Below are positions 54,035-62,395 of a stretch of DNA of 64,000 nucleotides, piece after piece. Numbering within the stretch: the stretch's first letter is position 1; the number at the start of each line of letters is the position of its first letter. The position numbers and the translations under genes were made by a program. Below the pieces are notes generated by a model. That model had not been told where the DNA came from and ran no database searches. It saw nothing but the letters and a program-made list of their open reading frames with translations. This DNA is from Bacteroidota bacterium (GTDB lineage Bacteria; Bacteroidota; Bacteroidia; Bacteroidales; F082). The DNA is taken from positions 42,666-106,665 of the forward strand of contig JABMPH010000507.1 in NCBI GenBank assembly GCA_013203805.1. Reading direction: 5' to 3'.

Positions 54035-55609
54035 ATGAAAATAAGATTTATAATACCTAAGGCAATTACGCTAGCCTTCATATTCTTTTCAATATTAGGA
54101 TATGCGCAATATCAAAATGTAATGATTTCAGCACCTGGAGCTTCAGTTAGCGAACCATCGATTTGCATGAATCCACAAAATACAAATCAGCTTGTTGCAG
54201 GATCCAACTTAAATAAGTATTATGTTTCGGATGACGGGGGCTACAACTGGTCGATCGGCACATTAACTTCTCCACAATATGGTGTCTGGGGCGACCCTTG
54301 CATTATTGTTGATACTGCCGGTGACTTTTACTTTTTACATTTGGCAAATCCATCAATTGGAAGTTGGATTGATCGGATTGTTAGTCAGAAATATGACTTT
54401 GAAGCCACAACCTGGACAGATGGCAGCTACATGGGATTAAATGGTGCCAAGGCCCAAGATAAGGAATGGGCCGTTGTTGATAGCGTAACCAATACTATTC
54501 ATGTTACATGGACCCAGTTTGATGAATATGGAACACCTAGTCCAACGAAATTCAGTAATATTCATTACAGTAAGTCGACTGATGCCGGTGAAACATGGAG
54601 TGATGCAATTCAAATTAATGAAATATCAGGTAATTGTGTCGACAGTGATGAAACAACCGAAGGTGCAGTTCCTACAATGGGCCCAAATGGGGAAATTTAT
54701 GTTGCGTGGTCAGGTCCGGCAGGTATTGTTTTCGACAGATCGCTTGATGGAGGAGAAACATGGCTTAATGAAGACATTTTTGTTAATAGTCAACCAACCG
54801 GATGGGATTACAATATTCCTGGTATATATCGTGCCAACGGATTGCCAATTACTTGTTGTGATATTAGTGGATCGGATTATAATGGAACAATCTATGTTAA
54901 CTGGTCTGACCAACGAAATGGTGAGGATGACACCGACATATGGCTGGCAAAATCCACTGATGGTGGAAATACATGGAGTGATGCCATACGTGTAAATGAT
55001 GATGAACCAGGAAAGCAGCAATTTTTTACATGGATGACAATAGATCAAACAACCGGAGAATTGATTTTTGTTTTCTATGATAGAAGAAACTACGATAATA
55101 CCAATACAGATGTATACATTGCCCGATCGATGGATGGAGGTGAAACTTTTGAAAACATAAAAATCAGTGAGTCGCCATTTATGCCTAGCAGCAGTGTATT
55201 CTTTGGTGATTATACCAACGTAACAGCACATGATGGTAAAATAAGACCTATTTGGGCTCGTGCTGATGGAACATCCATGTCTATTTGGACCGCCATTATT
55301 GATGTTAGTACAGATTTGGCAGAACTCCCAAGTCAGTCGCCTGTTAATCTCGAGCAAAACTATCCAAACCCATTTAGTGAGTCAACATACTTAGCATATA
55401 AAATTAGACGTCCATCAACTGTGTCTCTTTCGGTATTTGACATGTTCGGAAGAAGAGTAGCTAAGTTAATTGATAATAAAAAAATGGCAGCTGGAAAGTA
55501 TCTTGAACATTTTGTTGCAGGAGATTATGATATTACATCAGGGGTTTATTACTATACACTAGAAATTGGAAATGTGAGTGAAAAACAAAAAATGATTCTT
55601 GTTGATTAA
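54035..55609 (+). CDS. Secreted sialidase-like Asp-box protein with type IX sorting domain
   Basis: This 524-residue extracellular protein has a leader of about 24 residues (AITLAFIFFSILGYAQ). The body is a six-bladed-propeller-like domain with at least five Asp boxes (SDDGGYNW, STDAGETW, SLDGGETW, STDGGNTW, SMDGGETF). The Arg triad and acid/base of true sialidases are not obvious, so enzymatic activity is doubtful; it may be a binding or matrix protein. The last 85 residues (LEQNYPNPFSESTYLAYKIRRP...GVYYYTLEIG) form a Por sorting tail with the NYPNPF start. It is monocistronic by spacing. Confidence 0.85.
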   Translation: MKIRFIIPKAITLAFIFFSILGYAQYQNVMISAPGASVSEPSICMNPQNTNQLVAGSNLNKYYVSDDGGYNWSIGTLTSPQYGVWGDPCIIVDTAGDFYFLHLANPSIGSWIDRIVSQKYDFEATTWTDGSYMGLNGAKAQDKEWAVVDSVTNTIHVTWTQFDEYGTPSPTKFSNIHYSKSTDAGETWSDAIQINEISGNCVDSDETTEGAVPTMGPNGEIYVAWSGPAGIVFDRSLDGGETWLNEDIFVNSQPTGWDYNIPGIYRANGLPITCCDISGSDYNGTIYVNWSDQRNGEDDTDIWLAKSTDGGNTWSDAIRVNDDEPGKQQFFTWMTIDQTTGELIFVFYDRRNYDNTNTDVYIARSMDGGETFENIKISESPFMPSSSVFFGDYTNVTAHDGKIRPIWARADGTSMSIWTAIIDVSTDLAELPSQSPVNLEQNYPNPFSESTYLAYKIRRPSTVSLSVFDMFGRRVAKLIDNKKMAAGKYLEHFVAGDYDITSGVYYYTLEIGNVSEKQKMILVD

Positions 55610-55979
55610 CGAATCATTTTTATTTGCATTCCAATCCCTGAGCGAGTTTTTAATTTATTTTAGTATAAAATCAGTGTGCTTAAAGTCAATGTTGATAGGT
55701 TTTTTAAAATCCTTTTCATTTCTTCACGTCACTTTGTGTTTCTTTGAGTAGCTCTGTGTAATAGCCCTGCCCGTCCAGTAAGGCGAGTATTTCACAAAGA
55801 TGCGCTAAGAAGACCCTGAGTTTCACAGAGAAAGAATAATATATTATTAATATATTTGACACTGATTAGTTACAATTTAGTAATTGCTATCTGAAACTAT
55901 GAAGAATTAATAAATCAGAAATTCACCAAAGTATTTGTATTTTTCTACTTTTGTGAAATATTCCTACATTTGTTTTCTT
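55610..55979. other. 370-bp gap holding a CACAAAG-type inverted repeat
   Basis: No gene is seen. The inverted repeat at 55718-55834 (described separately) fills a third of the gap. TACTTTTG at 55946-55953 and TACATTTG at 55965-55972 both fit the -7 box for the TetR-like gene. The second would make an almost leaderless mRNA. Confidence 0.5.
55718..55834. repeat. CACAAAG-type inverted repeat, copy 2
   Basis: The left arm has ACTTTGTGTTTCTTTGAGTA and CTCTGTGTAA. The right arm has TTTCACAAAGATGCGCTAAG and TTTCACAGAGAAAG. The arms pair imperfectly around a GC-richer loop (GCCCTGCCCGTCCAG). It belongs with the elements at 20441-20537 and 61180-61329. Confidence 0.6.
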
Positions 55980-56597
55980 ATGACTAAAGAACTTGGATTG
56001 TTTTTAGACAGTATTAGAACCCTTGCCAATGAAAAAGGTATTGGTTCTGTTACATTGGAAAATCTGTATTCAAATCCTGATTTCTCCAACGAGCTATTAT
56101 CCAAACACTTTAAAAATGACGAGGTGCTGGTAAAGTGTATACTGGAAAGCGAGAGGAATAAGTTTGAGGTTATTTTTATTGATCATGATTTTGATGGTTA
56201 CTTTGATGCCATCGATATATTATTCACTGTTAGTAAGGAAATGGCAGGTAAATTTTACAACCTAAGCCCTTCGGTGACACACGAATACAATAAATTATTT
56301 CCCGAAATATATGAAGATCACCTAAAAAAAAGAATAGATTTTATTTATGGTAAAATTCAGGTTAACCTTCAGAAAGGCATTCGTGAGGAACTTTACCGTG
56401 ATGATGTGAGTATTGAACTTGTGGCTCGTAGATATATTAGCAGATTACTTGATCTTCACGACCCTGAAAATTTCCCTCCACAAGAATTCTCATTTAGTAA
56501 GTTATTTATGCAAATGTTCGATAGTTTTGTCATCAGTATCGCAACTGAAAAGGGCATAAAATATTACCACGAAAAAAGAAAAACGATAAAGTTATAG
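55980..56597 (+). CDS. TetR-like regulator with weak helix-turn-helix
   Basis: I chose the ATG at 55980 (205 residues) over 55935, because two -7 boxes lie between them and the earlier start would add an unrelated 15-residue stretch. The N-terminus (LGLFLDSIRTLANEKGIGSVTLENLYSNPDFSNELLSKHFKNDEVLVKCILESERNKF) has the size and spacing of a TetR three-helix domain. The usual YYHFKSKEDL-like signature is replaced by LSKHFKNDEVLVK. The helical C-domain (VSKEMAGKFYNLSPSV...FSFSKLFMQMFDSFVISIATEKGIKYY) resembles TetR-family ligand domains. It is a probable transcriptional regulator with an unknown ligand and target. It stands alone, converging with the next gene. Confidence 0.6.
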   Translation: MTKELGLFLDSIRTLANEKGIGSVTLENLYSNPDFSNELLSKHFKNDEVLVKCILESERNKFEVIFIDHDFDGYFDAIDILFTVSKEMAGKFYNLSPSVTHEYNKLFPEIYEDHLKKRIDFIYGKIQVNLQKGIREELYRDDVSIELVARRYISRLLDLHDPENFPPQEFSFSKLFMQMFDSFVISIATEKGIKYYHEKRKTIKL

Positions 56598-56614
56598 TTT
56601 CAGATATCAAAGGC

Positions 56615-57898
56615 CTAATACACCACAATTTTTTTAACAACCCTCCCATTCTCGCCATCAGTGAAAACTGCAAAATATACTCCAGGTGATATATTATTGA
56701 TATTAATTGCAATATGGTTTTTACCCATCAACATTTTTACTTGATACTCTAATATTATCATACCCGAAACATTAAGTATATCAAACGTTAGTACTGTGCT
56801 TTCCTTTGATGATATTACCATATCCAGATTGTTAGTTATTGGATTTTCAAACAATATTTCGTTAAATAATGTGTGTTGATTCTTGGAAACCCCAAGTGTT
56901 TTGTTAACTACTAGTTTCATGGTTATAGGTAAGTGATCGGAGTTTCCATATAGCGCCTCAATTACTTCCATGGGAGCACTTTCATTTTCCGGAGCATCAA
57001 TTATTGATTTGTTAAAATGCAAACCATCCTGACCAATTGCTTCATAAGAGCCAGCAACATACTCAATATCTTTATTGCCATCCATAACATTATTGGAGCC
57101 TAGAATAAAATCAAATCTGTCATCCATCCCGCCGGATGCCGCACATCCATTTGAACCCGAATGGGTTGATTGAGTATGTATATTTCGATAAGCATCATTA
57201 TTGTGCCATGCACCAGAAGTATTAATCGGGTCATAAAACATTAATTCAAAATCTGAATTACTTGTCAGTAGTTGATATGCCGGCTCAGTGCTCGAGTAAA
57301 CATTAAAATCACCCATGAATAAATAATTGGCATCTTCATCATAGCCATCTAAATAAGTCATAGCATTATACACCATTGCACGCCTTTTTTCAGGATTATC
57401 ACCACTACTACTTGATTTTAAATGTGCCACTACACAAATTACAAAAGCTGTATCACCTTCAATTAAATCATCCGACCTATAGTATAATTTGTAAACATCG
57501 ATATCACGAATATAACTTTGAGCTATTGTATGTGAATGCAATATTAATTTTTGTGAATTATAGTATAACGCATTTACGATATCTGAGTTAGCTACTTTAA
57601 TGAAATTTGCTTGTTTATAATAGTCAACACCATCAACATTCAGGTTAAATTCTAACATATGTTTTTGTATTGCCAGCGATTCGGAGATTTCATTAACTGT
57701 AAAAATATCTGGTTTTACATACTTAATTATTGTACTGATGTATTGATCCTTATCGCTAATATTGTTGTTATCAGTAGTGCAATAATCTGTTGTGTTGCCA
57801 TAGTTAAGCAGGTTGTATTGAAGAACGGTCAAGGTATCTTGAGAAAAAAGCAATTGGCCTATATTTAGCATGAAAAACAGGAGGGTTATTTTCTTCAT
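56615..57898 (-). CDS. Secreted endonuclease/exonuclease/phosphatase family protein with type IX sorting domain
   Basis: This 427-residue protein has the leader MKKITLLFFMLNIGQLLFSQ. The catalytic domain (about 22-325) shows the DNase I-like metal and catalytic motifs: TVLQYNLLNYG (Asn), FTVNEIS (Glu), VVAHLKSSSS (His), FMGDFNVYSS (Asp, Asn), MDDRFDFILGSNNV and GNSDHLPITMKL (terminal Asp-His pair). So it is probably an active nuclease or phosphodiesterase. Residues about 345-427 (LFNEILFENPITNNLDMVIS...GVYFAVFTDG) are a Por tail, so it is exported by type IX secretion. It could degrade extracellular DNA or other phosphodiesters. Confidence 0.88.
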   Translation of the reverse strand: MKKITLLFFMLNIGQLLFSQDTLTVLQYNLLNYGNTTDYCTTDNNNISDKDQYISTIIKYVKPDIFTVNEISESLAIQKHMLEFNLNVDGVDYYKQANFIKVANSDIVNALYYNSQKLILHSHTIAQSYIRDIDVYKLYYRSDDLIEGDTAFVICVVAHLKSSSSGDNPEKRRAMVYNAMTYLDGYDEDANYLFMGDFNVYSSTEPAYQLLTSNSDFELMFYDPINTSGAWHNNDAYRNIHTQSTHSGSNGCAASGGMDDRFDFILGSNNVMDGNKDIEYVAGSYEAIGQDGLHFNKSIIDAPENESAPMEVIEALYGNSDHLPITMKLVVNKTLGVSKNQHTLFNEILFENPITNNLDMVISSKESTVLTFDILNVSGMIILEYQVKMLMGKNHIAININNISPGVYFAVFTDGENGRVVKKIVVY

Positions 57899-57997
57899 AA
57901 CAAAGTTCTTTAAAAGTGAAAATATGCACTAAAGCCAATGTGGCAGAGTATTTCAAAAGTACTATAAAATCAATAATATTACGGATGCAATGTCAAG

Positions 57998-58079
57998 CCA
58001 CGAAGTGGTTTAATGTGAATAACCATAGGTTAAACCCATGGCTATTAAGAAATAACGCAAAAGAACCCCAGCGGGGTTC
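57998..58079. repeat. Composite palindromic repeat with three small hairpins
   Basis: Three hairpins stand in tandem: CCAC-GAA-GTGG (57998-58008), ATAACCATAGG/CCCATGGCTAT (58019-58045) and GAACCCCAGCGGGGTTC (58063-58079). This matches a dispersed element type often seen between Bacteroidota genes. It fills much of the gap before the patatin-like gene. Confidence 0.6.
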
Positions 58080-58140
58080 AATAAATCAGCCAATAATAAT
58101 CAACAAAAGAAAGGAATTAATTACTGATATGATTTTTGCA

Positions 58141-58148
58141 TAACTTTG
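58141..58148 (+). promoter_or_regulatory. Candidate -7 box for the patatin-like gene
   Basis: TAACTTTG fits TAnnTTTG and lies 25 nt before the ATG at 58174. Confidence 0.45.
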
Positions 58149-58173
58149 CTGTAACTAATCACAAACTCTAATT

Positions 58174-59091
58174 ATGATAAAATTACTACAGTACTTGCTG
58201 CTTACCGGGATTATTGTCTTCTCAAGTTCCTCGTGTTCAAAAAAATTCATGGTAATTGATACACCTACAAAACAACCAAAAGCAAGAGTTATTCCTAATC
58301 AGCCAAATGTAGCACTGGTATTGGGTGGCGGTGCGTTTCATGGAATGGCACATGTTGGTGTTATTAAAGTATTAGAGGATGCCGGCATCCCTATTGAATT
58401 AATTGTAGGCACAAGCGCAGGTAGCATGGTAGGGGCCATGTATGCAGCTAAACCGCATATTGATTCACTGCTGCAGCTGGTAGAATCAACAACAGCCAAA
58501 GACGTATTCGACTTTTCATTGTTTCGCTCGCGTGAAGGGTTTGTTTCTGGCCAAAGGCTGCAAAATTATCTTAAGAAAAATATAAGTGTTTCAGAAATTG
58601 AAAATACAATAATTCCATTTGTCGCTGTTACAACCGATATCGAGAAAGGCAGATCAGTTGCGCTTAAGGCTGGACCTATTGGACCATCTGTAAATGCTTC
58701 CTGTGCAATTCCGGGCATTTTTGAGCCTGTAAAAATGTATGGAACTACTTTTGTTGATGGGGGAGTTCTAGATGGGGTTCCCGTTAATATTGCAAAGGAA
58801 TATAACCCAAAACTAATTATTGCCGTTCGGATAATGGAGTTTGACACTGTTGCCAATTTAAAAAACTATAAATCTGTTTTTGAAAGGGCATATACAGTTG
58901 CAGCACATAATTTAAGCAAAGAGAATATTAAATTGGCTGATATTGTCATATCTCCCAATCTTAAAGGGATTCCTTTAATGAGTAGTAAAGACAATGAGAA
59001 AATGTATAAACTTGGAATAAAAGCAGCTGAAGCAGCTTTACCTGAGCTTAAAAAGTTGCTTAAAGAAAAAGGGATTGTTTTAAGGAAATAA
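58174..59091 (+). CDS. Patatin-like phospholipase lipoprotein
   Basis: This 305-residue predicted lipoprotein has a leader ending in the lipobox SSSSC (Cys21). The patatin domain (about 44-300) begins with the oxyanion-hole loop GGGAFHGMAHVG. The nucleophile elbow GTSAG follows (Ser81), and the second dyad residue is Asp195 in DGGVLDG. It resembles the RssA/YlbK group of small bacterial patatins, which have lysophospholipase or lipid acyl hydrolase activity. Membrane anchoring in the periplasm or outer membrane is inferred. It converges with meaB, with only 2 bp between the stop codons, so there is no separate terminator. Confidence 0.92.
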   Translation: MIKLLQYLLLTGIIVFSSSSCSKKFMVIDTPTKQPKARVIPNQPNVALVLGGGAFHGMAHVGVIKVLEDAGIPIELIVGTSAGSMVGAMYAAKPHIDSLLQLVESTTAKDVFDFSLFRSREGFVSGQRLQNYLKKNISVSEIENTIIPFVAVTTDIEKGRSVALKAGPIGPSVNASCAIPGIFEPVKMYGTTFVDGGVLDGVPVNIAKEYNPKLIIAVRIMEFDTVANLKNYKSVFERAYTVAAHNLSKENIKLADIVISPNLKGIPLMSSKDNEKMYKLGIKAAEAALPELKKLLKEKGIVLRK

Positions 59092-59093
59092 TA

Positions 59094-60206
59094 TTATTCA
59101 TTCTTAATAAGCTCATTATAGTAATTATTAAGCAATAAGTTCGCAACTTCATACGGGCTAACCTCATCTTCAAATATTTGCTTTTTGTATTCATCAAGCA
59201 TATTTACAATTACACCGTTGTTGTAAAAATTATTTTGAAGGCTGTCATTAATTGTATCATTCATAATTTCAATGGCCTGGCTTCGCCTGTTATTTTCAAA
59301 AAATCCGTTTGCTTTGGTGTGAATAACAAATTCACTAATCTTATCCCAAACATTGATAACTCCCGTATTTCCAATTGCTGATGCTGTTGTTACATCCGGA
59401 ATCCATCCATTTGGTAAAGCAGGAAATAAATGAAGCGCACTTTTGTATCCTGATGCTGCCAATTCAGCTTTTCGAATATTATCGCCATCGGCTTTATTAA
59501 TAACTATCAGATCGGCCATTTCCATAATACCACGTTTGATTCCCTGAAGTTCATCACCTCCCCCGGCCAGCATTAACAGAAGGAAAAAATCAACGATCTT
59601 TGAGACTGCAGTTTCTGATTGACCAACACCAACAGTTTCAACCAGAATAACATCAAACCCTGCTGCTTCGCATAGTATCAATGCTTCGCAAGTAGCTCGT
59701 GCAACACCCCCCAAAGTACCCTTGCTGGCCGATGGCCTAATAAAGGCATTTGGATTTACACTTAATGATTCCATACGTGTTTTATCACCAAGGATACTTC
59801 CTTTGGTACGTGTGCTGCTTGGATCGATAGCCAATACTGCAACTTTTTTGCCTTCTTTAATCAAGTTTAAACCGAAAGTTTCTATAAAAGTACTTTTACC
59901 TACACCGGGTACTCCTGTAACCCCAATTCGTAATGAGTTACCCGAATGTGGTAAACAAAGTTGTATAAGACTTCGTGCTTCTGCAAAATCGTTTGATAAA
60001 GAACTTTCAATTAAAGTTATACCACGACTAAGTATTGATCGGTCACCAGCTAGAATTCCCTTATACATTTCATCTGTAGTTAGCCTTTCCTTTTTTTTAA
60101 AACTACTGATTCCTGAAGACAAACCAGGATTAATTTGTGACGGCGGATCTATACCCTTTTGTACGCTTAGAGCTGATTCTCTATATTGATCTATCTTTTT
60201 TGACAT
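59094..60206 (-). CDS. meaB: MeaB-type GTPase chaperone of methylmalonyl-CoA mutase
   Basis: This SIMIBI-class GTPase loads and protects adenosylcobalamin in methylmalonyl-CoA mutase. I start it at the ATG ending at 60206 (370 residues). The upstream in-frame TTG at 60233 overlaps a -7 box and is unlikely. Motifs are the P-loop GVTGVPGVGKSTFIE, VLAIDPSSTRTKGSILGDKTRM, ILVETVGVGQSE (switch III region), LAGGGDELQGIKRGIMEMADLIVINKADGDN and a C-terminal dimerisation arm. The target mutase (MutA/B) is not in the window. The IcmF at 5537-8911 has its own built-in chaperone, so this MeaB serves another mutase. Confidence 0.95.
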   Translation of the reverse strand: MSKKIDQYRESALSVQKGIDPPSQINPGLSSGISSFKKKERLTTDEMYKGILAGDRSILSRGITLIESSLSNDFAEARSLIQLCLPHSGNSLRIGVTGVPGVGKSTFIETFGLNLIKEGKKVAVLAIDPSSTRTKGSILGDKTRMESLSVNPNAFIRPSASKGTLGGVARATCEALILCEAAGFDVILVETVGVGQSETAVSKIVDFFLLLMLAGGGDELQGIKRGIMEMADLIVINKADGDNIRKAELAASGYKSALHLFPALPNGWIPDVTTASAIGNTGVINVWDKISEFVIHTKANGFFENNRRSQAIEIMNDTINDSLQNNFYNNGVIVNMLDEYKKQIFEDEVSPYEVANLLLNNYYNELIKNE

Positions 60207-60230
60207 TTTAGATACTCTACATTTGATTTG

Positions 60231-60238
60231 CAAATATA
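60231..60238 (-). promoter_or_regulatory. -7 box for meaB
   Basis: CAAATATA reads TATATTTG on the minus strand. A start site near 60224 leaves about 18 nt before the ATG at 60206, and this decides against the TTG start at 60233. Confidence 0.5.
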
Positions 60239-60315
60239 GCCAGACTATAACAAAAGTTATGTTAATTGAAATAGCAATTATTAGAAAGCACTATTAGTAT
60301 CGTAAAATTTGCTTA

Positions 60316-60323
60316 TATATTTG
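60316..60323 (+). promoter_or_regulatory. Candidate -7 box for cysQ
   Basis: TATATTTG fits TAnnTTTG and lies 13-14 nt before the ATG codons at 60337 and 60343. The mRNA would have a very short leader. Confidence 0.45.
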
Positions 60324-60336
60324 CCAAATAATACCA

Positions 60337-61149
60337 ATGCATATGAATAAACTACTCTCAATTGCCATTTCTGCCTCAATAAAAGCTGGAATGGAAATAT
60401 TAAAGATATATAACACTGATTTTGAAGTAGAATATAAAAAGGACGAATCACCTCTTACTCTTGCAGATAAAAATGCTCACGACGTAATAATGACTTTTCT
60501 TAAAGAAACAGGAATTCCTGTACTAAGTGAAGAAGGCAGAACAATTCCTTATGAAGAGCGAAAAAATTGGAGCACACTTTGGATTGTTGATCCTTTGGAT
60601 GGAACAAAGGAATTTGTAAAGAAAAACGATGAGTTTACAGTCAACATTGCTCTTATTAAAAACCACTTACCGATAATGGGCGTTGTTTATGCTCCTGTAT
60701 TAGATGAACTCTACTTTGGTAATAATGAATCAGGATCATTCAAAATAAATAATGCTTCACAATACATTGATAATTTTCCAGAGCTAATGAACAATGCACA
60801 AAAATTACCAATAGTAAAATCAAAACAATTTTTCGGTATTGTTGCAAGCCGCTCACATCTAACGCAAGAAACCACCAACTATATTGATAAGCTAAAAAAA
60901 GAACACAAAAACATCAAATTAGTTTCAAAAGGCAGCTCTCTTAAAATATGTTTGGTAGCCGAAGGGGTTGCTGACATTTATCCCAGGTTTGCCCCAACCA
61001 TGGAATGGGATACCGCAGCCGGACATGCTGTTGTATTAAGTGCCGGTGGCAGAATTGTGCAGGCAAACAGTCCAGATGATGAAGTTGTTTATAATAAAGA
61101 AAATTTGTTAAATCCTTGGTTTATTGTTAAACTTGGAGTGATGGAGTGA
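60337..61149 (+). CDS. cysQ: 3'(2'),5'-bisphosphate nucleotidase
   Basis: This Mg-dependent phosphatase clears 3'-phosphoadenosine 5'-phosphate (PAP), the by-product of PAPS use. The 270-residue protein has the inositol-monophosphatase fold motifs in order: SPLTLADKNAHDVI, VLSEEGRTIPYEERKNWSTLWIVDPLDGTKEFVK (metal-binding Asp, Leu, Asp), VGVVYAP-like MGVVYAPVLDELYFG and MEWDTAAGHAVV (final Asp). The start could be the ATG at 60337 or the one at 60343. It is the first gene of a probable cysQ-cysC pair with a 258-bp gap holding a hairpin repeat. A cysteine or sulfation role follows from this context. Confidence 0.93.
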   Translation: MHMNKLLSIAISASIKAGMEILKIYNTDFEVEYKKDESPLTLADKNAHDVIMTFLKETGIPVLSEEGRTIPYEERKNWSTLWIVDPLDGTKEFVKKNDEFTVNIALIKNHLPIMGVVYAPVLDELYFGNNESGSFKINNASQYIDNFPELMNNAQKLPIVKSKQFFGIVASRSHLTQETTNYIDKLKKEHKNIKLVSKGSSLKICLVAEGVADIYPRFAPTMEWDTAAGHAVVLSAGGRIVQANSPDDEVVYNKENLLNPWFIVKLGVME

Positions 61150-61179
61150 TGGAATATTGGAGTATTATCTGTCCTAAAT

Positions 61180-61329
61180 AATTTTTCTCGCAAAGGCGGC
61201 AGAGGCGCAAAGTGTTGGTTAATGTTCTATTAATGCTAGAATCAAGGGGATAAAATATTTATCAGATTTCTTAAAAGTTTCATGATCAACCACTTTCTCT
61301 GCGTCTTTGCGGCTTATTGAGAAATTTTA
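61180..61329. repeat. GCAAAG-type inverted repeat, copy 3
   Basis: The left arm (TTTTCTCGCAAAGGCGGCAG, AGGCGCAAAGTG) and right arm (CACTTTCTCTGCGTCTTTGC, GGCTTATTGAGAAATTTT) pair over about 35 positions around an 80-nt loop. It lies between cysQ and cysC and may weaken readthrough. It is related to the repeats at 20441 and 55718. Confidence 0.6.
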
Positions 61330-61407
61330 TGAATAATGTAGTCAATAAAAAACCAGTGGAATCAAAACATTTTTTATCATTGCACATATGTAATGTAACA
61401 TGTTAAT

Positions 61408-62010
61408 ATGAATCAAAATATATTTCCTGTATTCGATAAGATACTCACGCGAAAAGATAAGGAAAAACTACTTAATCAGCATGCAGTTGTAATTTGGATG
61501 ACCGGATTATCAGGTGCAGGCAAAACAACTTTGGCCACTTATATTGCTGTTGAGCTAAACAATAGGGGTTACCTCACTCAAATTCTTGATGGAGATAATA
61601 TACGTGCCGGAATAAACAACAACCTTGGTTTTACGGAAGATGACCGGTATGAAAATATTCGTAGAATATCTGAAGTTTCAAAATTATTTCTGGATTGCGG
61701 GATTGTATGTATCAATAGTTTTATTTCTCCAACAAATGAAATCCGACAAATGGCAATGGATATTATCGGTAAAGAGAATTATTTTGAGGTGTTTGTAAAT
61801 GCTCCTATCGAAGTTTGTGAATCGAGGGATGTTAAAGGTCTTTATCAGAAAGCCCGAAAAGGTGAGATTAAAAATTTTACAGGTATTGATTCTCCATTTG
61901 ATATTCCGGATCATTCCTTCATTGAAATAAACACAGATCAACTCACAATTGATGAATCGGTTTCAAAGCTTCTTGAAAAGATATTACCTGTTATCGAGTA
62001 CAAAGGATAG
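61408..62010 (+). CDS. cysC: Adenylylsulfate kinase
   Basis: This enzyme phosphorylates adenylylsulfate (APS) to PAPS. The 200-residue protein has the P-loop GLSGAGKT (33-40), LDGDNIRAGINNNLGF (substrate Arg/Asn region), DRYENIRRISEVSKLFLDCG, INSFISPTNEIRQMA and FVNAPIEVCESRDVKGLYQKARKGEIKNFTGIDSPF. All are family hallmarks, so it is complete. With cysQ upstream the pair makes PAPS and clears PAP, which fits assimilation or sulfation. The expected cysDN and reductase genes are not downstream: an alkaline-phosphatase-like remnant and a sensor kinase follow instead. Confidence 0.95.
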   Translation: MNQNIFPVFDKILTRKDKEKLLNQHAVVIWMTGLSGAGKTTLATYIAVELNNRGYLTQILDGDNIRAGINNNLGFTEDDRYENIRRISEVSKLFLDCGIVCINSFISPTNEIRQMAMDIIGKENYFEVFVNAPIEVCESRDVKGLYQKARKGEIKNFTGIDSPFDIPDHSFIEINTDQLTIDESVSKLLEKILPVIEYKG

Positions 62011-62395
62011 TTTAAAATCTCTACTTTATTATTTCTAATATCTTGTTAAAGATTTCATTATTCTGATAAATTCCTTTAAAATTGTCAGCATCGTTACCAA
62101 AAACCAGAACAGGAAAAAGTTGTCTAAATATTTATAGTTGCAACTACCAGCAGTAACTGGTATATTTTTGCTGTAAGAATATACACGTCCGGATGGTCAT
62201 ACTGATGGTAAAACCCACCAGTATTTCGTTTTTGAATAGCAATAAATTATCAATCTGATATATATCCTTATTTATAATCATTCTATATTAAAATAAATAC
62301 TTTAATTTTACAAAATTTGATGGTTAGCCAACAAATTTATTCTTACTGCATTCCATATCTAATAATTACCGTGAATATACCATTAATGCCTTTAT
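62011..62395. other. 385-bp gap with gene debris
   Basis: Beyond the alkaline-phosphatase-like remnant at 62021-62140 on the minus strand, this gap is AT-rich. It holds GGTGGGTTTTACCATCAGTA (minus strand, 62201-62220), which opens in another frame, as expected of decayed coding sequence. No intact ORF or RNA is seen. Confidence 0.45.
62021..62140 (-). pseudogene. C-terminal scrap of an alkaline-phosphatase-like gene
   Basis: On the minus strand, about 38 codons read IFRQLFPVLVFGNDADNFKG then IYQNNEIFNKILEIIK and a TAG at 62021-62023. Alkaline phosphatases of Bacteroidota end in a similar way (VPVFAYGPGAxxFxGxYxNTDI). An in-frame TAA lies just upstream and the other frames continue with protein-like sequence, so the gene is broken by stops and frameshifts. 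Identity rests on this short motif only. Confidence 0.45.

Noticed and set aside
54710..55357. 215-residue antisense ORF in the Asp-box protein gene
   Set aside because: The coding strand shows clear Asp boxes and a Por tail. The opposite frame has no leader or motif and results from low stop-codon density.
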